Assembly (NCBI GenBank): GCA_937877075.1
Contig: CALEGD010000067.1
Span: forward strand, 1-60,004
From: an uncultured Acholeplasmatales bacterium
GTDB taxonomy: Bacteria > Bacillota_I > Bacilli_A > ML615J-28 > CAG-698
DNA length: 60,004 bases
Direction of reading: 5' to 3'
The notes below the pieces were generated by a model, which did not search any database, was not told where the DNA came from, and was given only the letters and a program-made list of their open reading frames with translations. Positions 42,034-50,457 of the stretch are shown here, in pieces (position 1 is the stretch's first letter; each line of letters opens with the position of its first letter). Position numbers and translations under genes: made by a program.

Positions 42034-42931
42034 CGATTTCTTTCAATAGTTTATAATAAAAATCACTTTTCGTAAATTCTAAGAGTTCTCCGTCTTTCAA
42101 CATAAATTCCTTCAAACCCCGATCACGCATTAAAGCGTATAAGAGACAGGAATAGGTATTTTCATAATCTTTCATCAAAGCATAAATGCAACCCAAATTA
42201 TACCAAAGAGCAGCATTGTCCTTGTCTTTAGCTATTCCGGCAAGATAATAAAAACGTGCATTCTCATAATCTTGATAAACATCTTTGTGAAGCAAGGCAA
42301 GATTCATATAAGCCATAATGTAACCGTCTTTTTCAATTTCCTCAAGATAATAATCTCTGGCTGCATCGTATTTCTTTTGCTTTGATGAAATGACACCAAG
42401 ATTATAGGAAACCATCTTTTCTTTTGGGTGAAGACGGTAAGCATGTAAGGTATGCTTCAATGCGTTTTCAAGTTGATTATGTTTTTCATAGAAAGATCCA
42501 AGATTTAGATTCGCCCAAAAATGGTCGGGATTATGAAGTAAAGCCTTTTTGTAATATTCATAGGCTTGATTCTCATCATCCTCTTCGTCAGTCAAAAGCG
42601 CTAAACTGAAATAAGCCTCAGAAAAACTATCATCTTTTTTTATCGCTTCTAAATAATAGTTTTTTGCTTCGGCTTTCTTTCCAATTTCTTCATAAGCAAC
42701 TCCGAGATAATAATAAACATAGGCCAGTTGAGGGAGCACCTCAATAATCTCCCGAAAGACTTCAATTGCTTGTAGAGGTTGATTATTGTCCAGATGGACA
42801 AGACCGTAGTCAACTAAGTCATCAACCATAATCTTATGGCTAAAAGCTTCTTGGTAATATGTAATTGCTTCCCGGAAATTTCCTCTTGCCCGAGCCTTTT
42901 TTGCATTTTCAATTAAATCCGTATATCTCAT
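42029..42931 (-). CDS. TPR-repeat protein
   Basis: A 300-residue cytoplasmic protein formed by about eight tandem tetratricopeptide repeats, seen as recurring pairs like YYYLGVAYEEIGKKAEA, AYFSLALL, ANLNLGSFYEKHNQLENA and MAYMNLALLHKD every ~34 residues. It has no signal peptide or enzyme domain, so it is presumably a protein-interaction scaffold. It overlaps the CPBP protease gene by four bases and may assist it. Confidence 0.85.
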   Translation of the reverse strand: MRYTDLIENAKKARARGNFREAITYYQEAFSHKIMVDDLVDYGLVHLDNNQPLQAIEVFREIIEVLPQLAYVYYYLGVAYEEIGKKAEAKNYYLEAIKKDDSFSEAYFSLALLTDEEDDENQAYEYYKKALLHNPDHFWANLNLGSFYEKHNQLENALKHTLHAYRLHPKEKMVSYNLGVISSKQKKYDAARDYYLEEIEKDGYIMAYMNLALLHKDVYQDYENARFYYLAGIAKDKDNAALWYNLGCIYALMKDYENTYSCLLYALMRDRGLKEFMLKDGELLEFTKSDFYYKLLKEIG

Positions 42932-43692
42932 CTAAATACCGTAATACAAAAATAGAAAATCACTGTAGAATTATTTAGGAAATGAATTCCCATTGGAACA
43001 AAAATATTGTTTTTTGATAAAGCATAAGTCCCGCAAAGAACCAGCGCCATAGTAATATATTGGAAGAAAAAGATATCAACCGCATGTAAGGCCGAAAAGA
43101 TAATTGCGGAAATCAGTACGGCAATAATCGGTTTTAAACGAAACTTTTCTTCTACAACACCATATAATAATTTCCGGAAAAGAATTTCCTCGACAAAGGG
43201 AGCAAGTAACATAACCGTTAATATCATGAAAATACCGGTGCTGGATTGCAAGGAATTCAAAATCATTTCTTGATTTTCCGAGGTTCCTGTGATTCCAAAA
43301 AGATCATAAATCATAACCATAGCAATATTAAGTAAATAAATAATGATGAAACCAAAGAGAATGGTCAGAAGATTAGATTTTAACTCTTTTTTGAAATTAC
43401 TCCAGTTCTTAACAAGATCTTTCCAGAGAAAGATAAGCATCAGGATAGCTAGCAAAATTTCGCCGATGAATTGAGAAAGGTTCTGAACCGCCCACATCAG
43501 ATCTGTCATCTCATAACCCTGACTAATTGCAGCTTCAAAATCCAAGAGAAACCCGGGATGTTTCGACTCCGCTATCCCAATTCCAGCATACATTAAAAGA
43601 ACTTGAAAAAGGTAAAATAAAACGAAACCCACAATAAAAGCCAGAAGATAAAAATTACCTTTCCCTATTTTTCTAATAATTCTTTCGCTCAT
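42928..43692 (-). CDS. CPBP-family intramembrane metalloprotease
   Basis: 254 residues with seven or eight hydrophobic helices. The CPBP (CAAX protease/bacteriocin-processing, Abi) motifs are present: EEILFRKLLYG near residue 165 (EExxxR), FSALHAVDIF near 198 (FxxxH) and HFLNNS near 235 (HxxxN/B). Such proteases process prenylated or bacteriocin-like peptides, or act in immunity and wall regulation; the substrate here is unknown. First gene of a two-gene operon with the TPR protein. Confidence 0.9.
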   Translation of the reverse strand: MSERIIRKIGKGNFYLLAFIVGFVLFYLFQVLLMYAGIGIAESKHPGFLLDFEAAISQGYEMTDLMWAVQNLSQFIGEILLAILMLIFLWKDLVKNWSNFKKELKSNLLTILFGFIIIYLLNIAMVMIYDLFGITGTSENQEMILNSLQSSTGIFMILTVMLLAPFVEEILFRKLLYGVVEEKFRLKPIIAVLISAIIFSALHAVDIFFFQYITMALVLCGTYALSKNNIFVPMGIHFLNNSTVIFYFCITVFR

Positions 43693-43756
43693 TTTTACCT
43701 CCCCAATATATCGAAATCAGCTCTCTGAAACATTTTCAGCACTTTACTTCGTTTTA

Positions 43757-43785
43757 ATAATAACATAATCTATCTTTTTCTTCAA
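43757..43785 (-). promoter_or_regulatory. Promoter of the CPBP protease/TPR operon
   Basis: Minus strand: -35 TTGAAG (43780-43785), 17-base spacer ending TGT, -10 TATTAT (43757-43762). The ~60-base leader has a small CTGAAA/TTTCAG hairpin. Confidence 0.6.
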
Positions 43786-43788
43786 TGA

Positions 43789-45699
43789 TTATTTCCCGAG
43801 ATTTGCGATTTCAGCCTTTATCATTTTTACAAAATCTTCAACCGCTACCATAGTAGTAGCCACACCACCGTATTTTCGGTAGGTAAGAAGGTTTTCGGAA
43901 ACCTCTTTTTCCCCAACAACCAATTGGTAAGGTATCTTCTGGGTCTGGGCATCACGGATTTTATATCCCAATTTTTCTTCACGATTATCAATTTCTACTC
44001 TTAAGCCTTCATTAAAAAGCAAGTCCTTAATTTTCTTTACATAATCTAAATGATGTTCGCGGCTTACAGGAATCAATCTGATTTGAACAGGCGCCAACCA
44101 AGTCGGGAAAGCACCTCCGTAATGTTCAGTGATAATACCGATAAAACGTTCGAGTGAGCCGAAAATTGCCCGATGCAACATAACCGGCCTCCGTCTATCT
44201 CCTTGTTCATCTATATAGGTTAATTCAAAACGTTCCGGAAGATTCATATCAAGTTGGATTGTTCCACATTGCCAGACGCGATTCATTGAATCACGTAACT
44301 GAAAATCAAGTTTCGGTCCGTAAAAAGCTCCGTCTCCGGGGTTAATCTTAAAATCTTTCCCTGAATTCCTGCAAGCATTTGCTAGGGCTTTTTCAGATTT
44401 ATCCCAAGTTTCAACCGAACCGATATATTTTTCAAGCGGTCGAGTGGAAAGTTCTATTTTATAAGACAAATTGAAAGTTGAATAAATTTCATCAAAAAGT
44501 CTGATCAAATTTGCAACTTCTTCTTCAATTTGATCTGCGGTCAAAAAAACATGGGCATCATCTTGAGTAAAATAACGAACCCGGAAAAGCCCGTTTAAAG
44601 CACCGCTTGCCTCATGACGATGAACTAATCCCAATTCTCCGAGTCTTAAAGGGAAATCTTTATAGGAGTGAAGATGATTCCGATAGACTAAAATACCACC
44701 CGGACAATTCATCGGTTTAATTGCAAATTCATGTTTATCAATTTCCGAAGTATACATATTATCATTGTAATTATTCCAGTGTCCCGATATCTCCCAGAGT
44801 TCCTTATTCAACATAATCGGAGTTTGAACGAACTGATAACCTTCACGTGCATGTATTTTGTACCAATAATCTTCTAATGTGCGTCTTAAAACCAAGCCCT
44901 TAGGTAACCAAAACGGAAAGCCCGGACCATATTCACTAATCATAAAGAGGTCAAGTTCACGTCCGAGTTTACGGTGATCGCGTTCTGCTCTTTCCTTCAA
45001 AACTTCCAAATGCTTTTTTAATTCTTCTTCGGTAAAGAAACAAACTCCATAAATCCTCTGCAATTGTTCGTTTTCAGAATTGCCGCGCCAATAAGCACCA
45101 CTGACATTTAATAACTTAAAATATTTGAGGAGTTTTGTTCCGGAAACATGAGGCCCCCGACAAAGGTCAACAAAATTCCCATGACGATAAACAGTAATAA
45201 CTTCATCCGCTTCTAGTTCGTTAATTATTTCCTGTTTATATTTATCATTTTTAAACAATACAAGTGCGTCTTTTTTCGATATTTCTTGGCGTTCAAACTT
45301 ATAATCTTGTTGAGCAATTTTTGCCATAACCGCTTCAATTTTAGGAAGATCATCCTCATTAAACTTAATGTCATTCCCAGGATTGATATCATAATAGAAA
45401 CCCTCTTCAATAGCGGGTCCGACACCGAAACAAGCATCGGGATAAATTTTCTTAACAGCACTTGCCAACAAATGACTGCAGGAATGATTTAATGCTGTAA
45501 AAGCTTCCTCAGAATCACGAGTAATAATCTCAAGGCTAGCGTCTTTATTAATCGGACGGGTTAAGTCATAATTATCGCCGTTTACCCTTGCAAACACCGC
45601 CCGCTTCGCCAGTGAAGGTGAGATACTAGAAGCAATTTTTAATGCATCGGTTCCGTTGGGGAATTCTTTAAAACTTCCGTCAATAAATGTAATTTTCAT
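43789..45699 (-). CDS. thrS: Threonyl-tRNA synthetase
   Basis: Charges tRNA-Thr. Domains in its 636 residues: TGS (1-60), editing domain with HSCSHLL (~72) and its second His/Cys region DLCRGPHVSG, class II core with FRVRYFTQDDAH (motif 2) and LHRAIFGSLERFIG (motif 3), C-terminal anticodon-binding domain from about residue 535. ATG at 45699 follows AAAGGAG; the extra 22 codons of the longer frame lie in the T-box leader. It is controlled by that T-box. Confidence 0.97.
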   Translation of the reverse strand: MKITFIDGSFKEFPNGTDALKIASSISPSLAKRAVFARVNGDNYDLTRPINKDASLEIITRDSEEAFTALNHSCSHLLASAVKKIYPDACFGVGPAIEEGFYYDINPGNDIKFNEDDLPKIEAVMAKIAQQDYKFERQEISKKDALVLFKNDKYKQEIINELEADEVITVYRHGNFVDLCRGPHVSGTKLLKYFKLLNVSGAYWRGNSENEQLQRIYGVCFFTEEELKKHLEVLKERAERDHRKLGRELDLFMISEYGPGFPFWLPKGLVLRRTLEDYWYKIHAREGYQFVQTPIMLNKELWEISGHWNNYNDNMYTSEIDKHEFAIKPMNCPGGILVYRNHLHSYKDFPLRLGELGLVHRHEASGALNGLFRVRYFTQDDAHVFLTADQIEEEVANLIRLFDEIYSTFNLSYKIELSTRPLEKYIGSVETWDKSEKALANACRNSGKDFKINPGDGAFYGPKLDFQLRDSMNRVWQCGTIQLDMNLPERFELTYIDEQGDRRRPVMLHRAIFGSLERFIGIITEHYGGAFPTWLAPVQIRLIPVSREHHLDYVKKIKDLLFNEGLRVEIDNREEKLGYKIRDAQTQKIPYQLVVGEKEVSENLLTYRKYGGVATTMVAVEDFVKMIKAEIANLGK

Positions 45700-45718
45700 A
45701 ATATTATTCTCCTTTATA

Positions 45719-45942
45719 AAAAAATGCATCCTTAAATAAAAGGACGCTTGTTTGCGTGGTACCACCTTGTTTCAACACTGCTGTTGCACTCTAACTCCTT
45801 AACGCGGAAAACGGAAACATCTTTCGAGTTCAACTCCATGGTAGTAATCATCGGGACTTATCGGGTAGCTCTCACTATCCTACCTTCGCTTTAAATAAGT
45901 TATTCCGACAACCATATCCACTTCATAGTTTTTAAAATTCTT
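45719..45942 (-). ncRNA. T-box riboswitch for thrS
   Basis: On the minus strand the conserved T-box core AAGGTGGTACCACGC spans ~45754-45768. It is followed by a terminator stem GCGTCCTT / AAGGATGC and T7 (45719-45747). Upstream is a Stem I-like region with GATAGTGAGAGCTACC. A plausible ACC (Thr) specifier, followed by A, lies in the run ACTACCATGG near 45,840. Uncharged tRNA-Thr would pair with the NCCA-binding bulge and favour the antiterminator. Specifier assignment is by eye. Confidence 0.92.
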
Positions 45943-45948
45943 TCTATT

Positions 45949-45977
45949 ATTATATCCCAAACTAAATTTTAGGTCAA
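45949..45977 (-). promoter_or_regulatory. Sigma-A promoter of the thrS T-box leader
   Basis: Minus strand: -35 TTGACC (45972-45977), 17-base spacer, -10 TATAAT (45949-45954). The -35 overlaps the dnaI stop codon. Confidence 0.85.
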
Positions 45978-46837
45978 TCTTTTTTTTGATATTCTACTCC
46001 GGTTCGATAGTTTCGATCAGCTAGTTTCACTTCGGTCATTAAATAACGCAATCGTTCAATGATTCGGTCACTTTTCAGAACATCCAAATCGTTTTTAGAT
46101 TCCATAAAATGATTTCTAAGTTCTGAAAAACTAAAATTCGAAGTCATACATACCGGAAGATTCGCATGTAGACGATATTGAAGAACCGGTCCTAAAATTT
46201 CATCGCGAATAAAAGCTGAATTTGTATCGGCTCCGATATCATCTAGCATCAGTATATCATAATTTTTAAGCTTTATAATCATCTTCTCAAGTTCACCAGT
46301 TGCGACTGAACTCCGCAAGTGCCTAGTCAAATCCGGATAATAAGCAATGAAAACCTTCGCACCCTTTTCAGAAAGATTCTTAGCAAGTTTCATCATCAGA
46401 AAAGTTTTCCCAGTTCCGAAATGTCCATAGAAATAAATTCCCTTTGTAAACTTCCCCTTTTTATATTCATTTGTAAACTTTGTAATCTGTCTTAAAACAC
46501 CGGCTCGTGCTGGAGTAATATCGGGCTCCTTTTTCAAGAATTCACCGCTGTTTGGAAAATACTGTAAATCGAGATTGTTATGATAGTCCATTTCCAAATT
46601 GGGACAAGGTATATAACTTAATTCAACTTTATTATCGTTATATTCAAGTTGCGTGTGCAATCCGTCACAATCATTTTTGTTGCAGTCTTGGTAAATACGG
46701 TTGTTCTCTCGTTGAATAACAAACTTCCCAAGATTGTTGAGAATATTCTCTCCAGTCAGACAATTAATCTTACAAAAATTATTGATTTCCGGGTCTTTCA
46801 ATAGAAGGTTAATTAATTTTTTCTCCTCTTGATTCAT
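45974..46837 (-). CDS. dnaI: Primosomal helicase loader DnaI
   Basis: An AAA+ ATPase that loads the replicative helicase. The 287 residues have an N-terminal helicase-binding region with cysteine/histidine spacing (CKINCLTG, CNKNDCDGLH, CPN). The ATPase follows with Walker A GHFGTGKTF (~145), Walker B ILMLDDIGA (~205), SNFSFSEL and a terminal RIIERL arginine. It is nine bases after dnaB, the standard Bacilli pair. Confidence 0.95.
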   Translation of the reverse strand: MNQEEKKLINLLLKDPEINNFCKINCLTGENILNNLGKFVIQRENNRIYQDCNKNDCDGLHTQLEYNDNKVELSYIPCPNLEMDYHNNLDLQYFPNSGEFLKKEPDITPARAGVLRQITKFTNEYKKGKFTKGIYFYGHFGTGKTFLMMKLAKNLSEKGAKVFIAYYPDLTRHLRSSVATGELEKMIIKLKNYDILMLDDIGADTNSAFIRDEILGPVLQYRLHANLPVCMTSNFSFSELRNHFMESKNDLDVLKSDRIIERLRYLMTEVKLADRNYRTGVEYQKKD

Positions 46838-46846
46838 ACTTTTCTC

Positions 46847-48130
46847 CTAGGTAAATATTTTCTTCGCCTCTTCAAGAATTTTATCAATTTCTTCTTTGGA
46901 AAGGTCTTCCTCTTTTTTGGGTAGCGAATCTAATTGCTTTTCGTATTGTTCATACCAATCTGGAACTTGGGCTTGACGTTTTTGACGGGAATAATTAGTT
47001 TTCTTTTCCGGTGTTCGATCTTTATTTAGATAATTTATTACATCCTGTGGTGTTTTAAGATTCGCCCTAGCCCAGGTATTAGCGATTTTTTCAAAGTAAT
47101 TATATCCCGGTAAAACTCCTTCTTTTTCTGCGTTTACCAATAATATCATTATATTAATGATACTTAAAGGAAAATTAGTATTATTAACCAAGTCTTCGAT
47201 TAATTTTAATTCACTGACAGATGGTTTAATACCACCATTTAATTCTTTCAATAATTCCGGAGGGGAGATATTTTCTACCATTTCAAGTAAACGAAAAGTA
47301 TCTTCATCTGTTTCACTGTTGATAAAAACATCAGCTTCTTTGGTAACGAAACGCGGTTGAGTTTTTTTGTTTTTCTTCTGGTAATATATACGAGCATTTT
47401 TAGAAATATCAGTATATTTTAAGTCCATATCGACGGTGATTGTCTTTAAGATAATGTCTTTCATTTCTTCCTCATTCAGTTGATAATTATAACTGATTGT
47501 AAGAATCTGTTGTTTAAACTCCTCATCGTCAAGTAATTTCTCGTCAAGAAAGTTGGTATCAAAGTTCATCTTAAAGAAGATATAATCAAAATCAGGATTT
47601 TTTACTTGAACCTGATTAATGTTTTTAATCTTAAAGAGTCGGGTAAAAAGATCACTAATTCCCTCGTTCTTTACAGTATAGACTTCATCAAAAGCTTTTG
47701 TAATCTCTTGATATCCTCTAATCATAGGTAGTTTTATTTCATCAATCAATCGTTTTAATTCAACTTCCCCGATTTGAGAAGTTAAAAAAGAGGATAATAA
47801 AGTATTATTAAGAAAGTCGGCTCGGGACAGAGGCGCTAAAAGTTGAAACAAATAACCTTTTTGTTCATGATAATAGGTTTTAACTAAAGACACACCTTCA
47901 AGTTTTCTGAATGTTTGTTTCAATAAAGTCGGAGTGCCCAAGTTCAAGGAATCAAGTAGTTTTTTAAAAGGATATTTTTCGTTTACCTTTAATGTACAAA
48001 GAAATATATAAAGGCTATAACTGTCAATACCGATAATGGGCAGATACATATGTGTGAGAGAAAGATACTCCTCCGCACATAAGTTTTGACTTGAAGAAAT
48101 TTTAAAAATATCATGAACATTAGTTTTCAT
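46847..48130 (-). CDS. dnaB: Replication initiation/membrane attachment protein DnaB
   Basis: The Bacilli-specific DnaB (not the helicase), acting with DnaD and DnaI in helicase loading at oriC. A 427-residue protein: the N-terminal winged-helix region (1-130) has YLPIIGIDSYSLYIFL. The C-terminal DnaB/DnaD DDBH2-type helical domain contains NFPLSIINIMILLV and YFEKIANTWARANLKTPQDV. A charged tail follows. Order coaE-(unknown)-dnaB-dnaI is preserved, though nrdR, often just upstream, is missing. Confidence 0.9.
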   Translation of the reverse strand: MKTNVHDIFKISSSQNLCAEEYLSLTHMYLPIIGIDSYSLYIFLCTLKVNEKYPFKKLLDSLNLGTPTLLKQTFRKLEGVSLVKTYYHEQKGYLFQLLAPLSRADFLNNTLLSSFLTSQIGEVELKRLIDEIKLPMIRGYQEITKAFDEVYTVKNEGISDLFTRLFKIKNINQVQVKNPDFDYIFFKMNFDTNFLDEKLLDDEEFKQQILTISYNYQLNEEEMKDIILKTITVDMDLKYTDISKNARIYYQKKNKKTQPRFVTKEADVFINSETDEDTFRLLEMVENISPPELLKELNGGIKPSVSELKLIEDLVNNTNFPLSIINIMILLVNAEKEGVLPGYNYFEKIANTWARANLKTPQDVINYLNKDRTPEKKTNYSRQKRQAQVPDWYEQYEKQLDSLPKKEEDLSKEEIDKILEEAKKIFT

Positions 48131-48150
48131 TTGTTGCTCCTGTTACACTT

Positions 48151-48522
48151 TTATTTATATAAAGATACTCCTTTAAACGGCAACCTTTTATCAAGCATTT
48201 CATATAAGCGAATGATGATTTTTCTTCCGGCACCGAGCGGTAAAAATTTATTGGTGGTAATTTTAATATCAATAGCAGTTTCCGTAATAGTTGGACTAAT
48301 AATGGTAAATATGCAAGTATAAGACGAAGTTTCAAAAAAAATCTCATGATGTTCGTCATTTACAGCTCTAACTTTCCCTCTTTCATCCTTAATCAATTTT
48401 AAAGACGCTTCTTTTGCTGCATTATTACGGCAACGATAATATCTTGTCCTTAGTTCAGGAAGATAATGGTTTTCGCTTGTTTCAAAATCATTGGAAAAAT
48501 AATCGCTAAATTTCATTTTCAA
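48151..48522 (-). CDS. Conserved-looking hypothetical protein between coaE and dnaB
   Basis: 123 residues, soluble and mixed alpha/beta by inspection. It has an N-terminal basic YLPELRTRYYRC segment, then beta-rich NDEHHEIFFETSSYTC and ETAIDIKITTN, and ends KGVSLYK. Not NrdR, which occupies this position in B. subtilis: there are no zinc-ribbon CxxC pairs and no ATP cone. It starts 17 bases inside coaE with its own AAGGAG site and is 20 bases from dnaB, so it is a real operon member, probably of related function. No function is claimed. Confidence 0.75.
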   Translation of the reverse strand: MKMKFSDYFSNDFETSENHYLPELRTRYYRCRNNAAKEASLKLIKDERGKVRAVNDEHHEIFFETSSYTCIFTIISPTITETAIDIKITTNKFLPLGAGRKIIIRLYEMLDKRLPFKGVSLYK

Positions 48523-49084
48523 TTCTCCTTAATATTCTTTCTATCTGTTCATAGGTCTCCTCCAGACCTAATTCATTATTTACCAAATAATTAGCTCGAA
48601 GCTTTTTCTCTTCAATACTCATTTGGGAAGCAATCTTCATTTTCGCATATCCCTCATCAATATTATCCCTTTTCATTAACCTCGATAATTGCGTCTCGGG
48701 GTTAGTATACACAACCAAAACCTTATCAACCAAGTATTCAAGCTGGGCTTCATAAAGTAAAGGAATGTCGATAAAAAGCAAACCATTCGCTCTTTGCGAC
48801 AATTTCTCAATTTTTTTAATCACTTTCGGATGAATAATTCGATTTAAGTCCAGACGAGCTTCAGGGCTCAGGAATATTATTTCTCCAAGCCTTTTACGGT
48901 CTATCAAACCGTCTTTTAATATGGAATCTCCAAAGCGTTGAACAACTTCACAAATAACATTCTCTTTATTTAGTTCCTCTCTGGCTAGTATATCAGCGTC
49001 GAGAACCAGATAACCCTTTCTTTTTAGATAATCAGTTACCGTTGATTTTCCCGTTCCGATTGAGCCTGTGATTCCAATTATCAT
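48506..49084 (-). CDS. coaE: Dephospho-CoA kinase
   Basis: Last step of CoA synthesis. Walker A GSIGTGKST is at residues 6-14, then DADILARE, the CoA-binding HPKVI, and FIDIPLLYEAQLE with the catalytic Asp region. 192 residues, normal. It sits 14 bases after mutM in the polA-mutM-coaE-dnaB-dnaI operon. Confidence 0.95.
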   Translation of the reverse strand: MIIGITGSIGTGKSTVTDYLKRKGYLVLDADILAREELNKENVICEVVQRFGDSILKDGLIDRKRLGEIIFLSPEARLDLNRIIHPKVIKKIEKLSQRANGLLFIDIPLLYEAQLEYLVDKVLVVYTNPETQLSRLMKRDNIDEGYAKMKIASQMSIEEKKLRANYLVNNELGLEETYEQIERILRRIENEI

Positions 49085-49098
49085 ATCCGTTCCTTTTC

Positions 49099-49929
49099 TT
49101 ATCCTTCAAACTTTTTCTGACAATGTTCACATAAATAAGTTCCACGCCCTCCGACACGAATCTTAATAATCGTTTGATTGCAGGTCGGACAAAATTCCTT
49201 CGTATGAACCAGAAGTTCGTTTTGAAAGCGACCGCTGATTTCATGGGATGAAAAACTCTTGATGGTTGTTCCGCCAAGAGCAATTGCCTTTTTTAAAACT
49301 ATTCTTGAATTATCAAGCAGTAAGGCCACCTGTTCAATTGACAAAGATTTAGTGCTTGTGGAAGGGTGAATTCCGGAAAGAAAGCATACCTCATCAACAT
49401 AAATATTTCCGAGGCCGCTAATAATCGTTTGATCAAGTAAAGTAGATTTAATCGGTCTAGATAATTTCCGAAAGACCTCATAAATCTTTTCAACAGTCAA
49501 ATCTTCATCAAAGGGATCGGAAGCAACTTTATTTAATGGTTCTTCTTGGAAGATTAATTTAAGATTCTTCGTCTTAAAAAGATTCATAGTTCCGAATTTT
49601 CTTACATCATGGTATCTAAGACTCGTACCATCGGTAAAGTTAAAAACTATATGCTCGTGCTTGACCACGGGTTCATCTTTCTTGAGAAAATATTTTCCTT
49701 CCATCCGTAAATGTGATACTAAAGTCACGTCGGTCAAAAGCATAATTAGATATTTACCTTTTCGCTTAATGTCTTCAAAGGTTTGTCCGATAAGCGAATA
49801 AGAAAATTCAATCGGTGAAACATTCTTAATTATATTCCTATAATATATATCAACGCTGTTAATAGTTTTTCCGATGATATTTTTCTTTAGATCGCGTCTG
49901 ACTGTTTCAACTTCTGGTAATTCAGGCAT
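49099..49929 (-). CDS. mutM: Formamidopyrimidine-DNA glycosylase
   Basis: Removes 8-oxoguanine and FaPy from DNA and nicks the abasic site. The N-terminal PELPEVETVRRDL supplies catalytic Pro1 and Glu2; KGKYLIMLL carries the conserved Lys; the helix-two-turn-helix has SGLGNIYVDEV; the zinc finger is CPTC and CEHC at the C-terminus. 276 residues, complete. Confidence 0.96.
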   Translation of the reverse strand: MPELPEVETVRRDLKKNIIGKTINSVDIYYRNIIKNVSPIEFSYSLIGQTFEDIKRKGKYLIMLLTDVTLVSHLRMEGKYFLKKDEPVVKHEHIVFNFTDGTSLRYHDVRKFGTMNLFKTKNLKLIFQEEPLNKVASDPFDEDLTVEKIYEVFRKLSRPIKSTLLDQTIISGLGNIYVDEVCFLSGIHPSTSTKSLSIEQVALLLDNSRIVLKKAIALGGTTIKSFSSHEISGRFQNELLVHTKEFCPTCNQTIIKIRVGGRGTYLCEHCQKKFEG

Positions 49930-49931
49930 AA

Positions 49932-50438
49932 TTAAAACTTTTCATAATATACTTTTTCAGGTTCGAAACGGTCCACATAATGGAATGCATCGGGATCTTT
50001 TGGATAACCCAAGGAAATCAGGGAAAAAACTTCTAGATTTTCCGGAGTTCCGAGAGCCTTATTTACATGGCTAGTCCTTTCTAGGTTTGGATAAAGCCCC
50101 AACCAACAATTTCCGATACCAAGTTCGGAAGCTTCTAAAAGAATATTCATCGTGGCAACACTCAAATCCTGTTGAACAAAAAGAGGTGCAGTCAAATTAT
50201 CCTTTTCAAAAAAAGTGAAGATTGCAGCCTGCGCTTCCTTTAACATCTTCATATTAGTGGCCACTTCAGAGAGACGGTCTAATTCTTGCCGGTCCTGAAT
50301 GACCAAAAAACGCCATGGTCTTTGATTTCTTGCGCTTGGCGCTTGCATTGCCGCTCTTAAAATCTTTTCAATTTTATCTTTTTCTATTGCATCTGGAAGA
50401 TAATTTCTAACACTTCTTCTTTTAAAAATAACGTTCAT
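49932..50438 (-). CDS. Nitroreductase-family FMN oxidoreductase
   Basis: 168 residues with the nitroreductase fold: RRSVRNYLPD at the start (FMN phosphate-binding Arg), APSARNQRPWRFLVI near residue 38, LLEASELGIGNCWLG near 110, SLISLGYPKD near 143. Reduces nitro compounds or quinones with NAD(P)H; the substrate is unknown. ATG at 50438 follows AAAGGAG. It is inserted between polA and mutM, which are usually adjacent. Confidence 0.9.
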   Translation of the reverse strand: MNVIFKRRSVRNYLPDAIEKDKIEKILRAAMQAPSARNQRPWRFLVIQDRQELDRLSEVATNMKMLKEAQAAIFTFFEKDNLTAPLFVQQDLSVATMNILLEASELGIGNCWLGLYPNLERTSHVNKALGTPENLEVFSLISLGYPKDPDAFHYVDRFEPEKVYYEKF

Positions 50439-50457
50439 AAAAACTCCTTTCTTAAAT

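Noticed and set aside
45700..45765. 22-residue N-terminal extension of thrS
   Set aside because: The codons are T-box terminator and antiterminator sequence.
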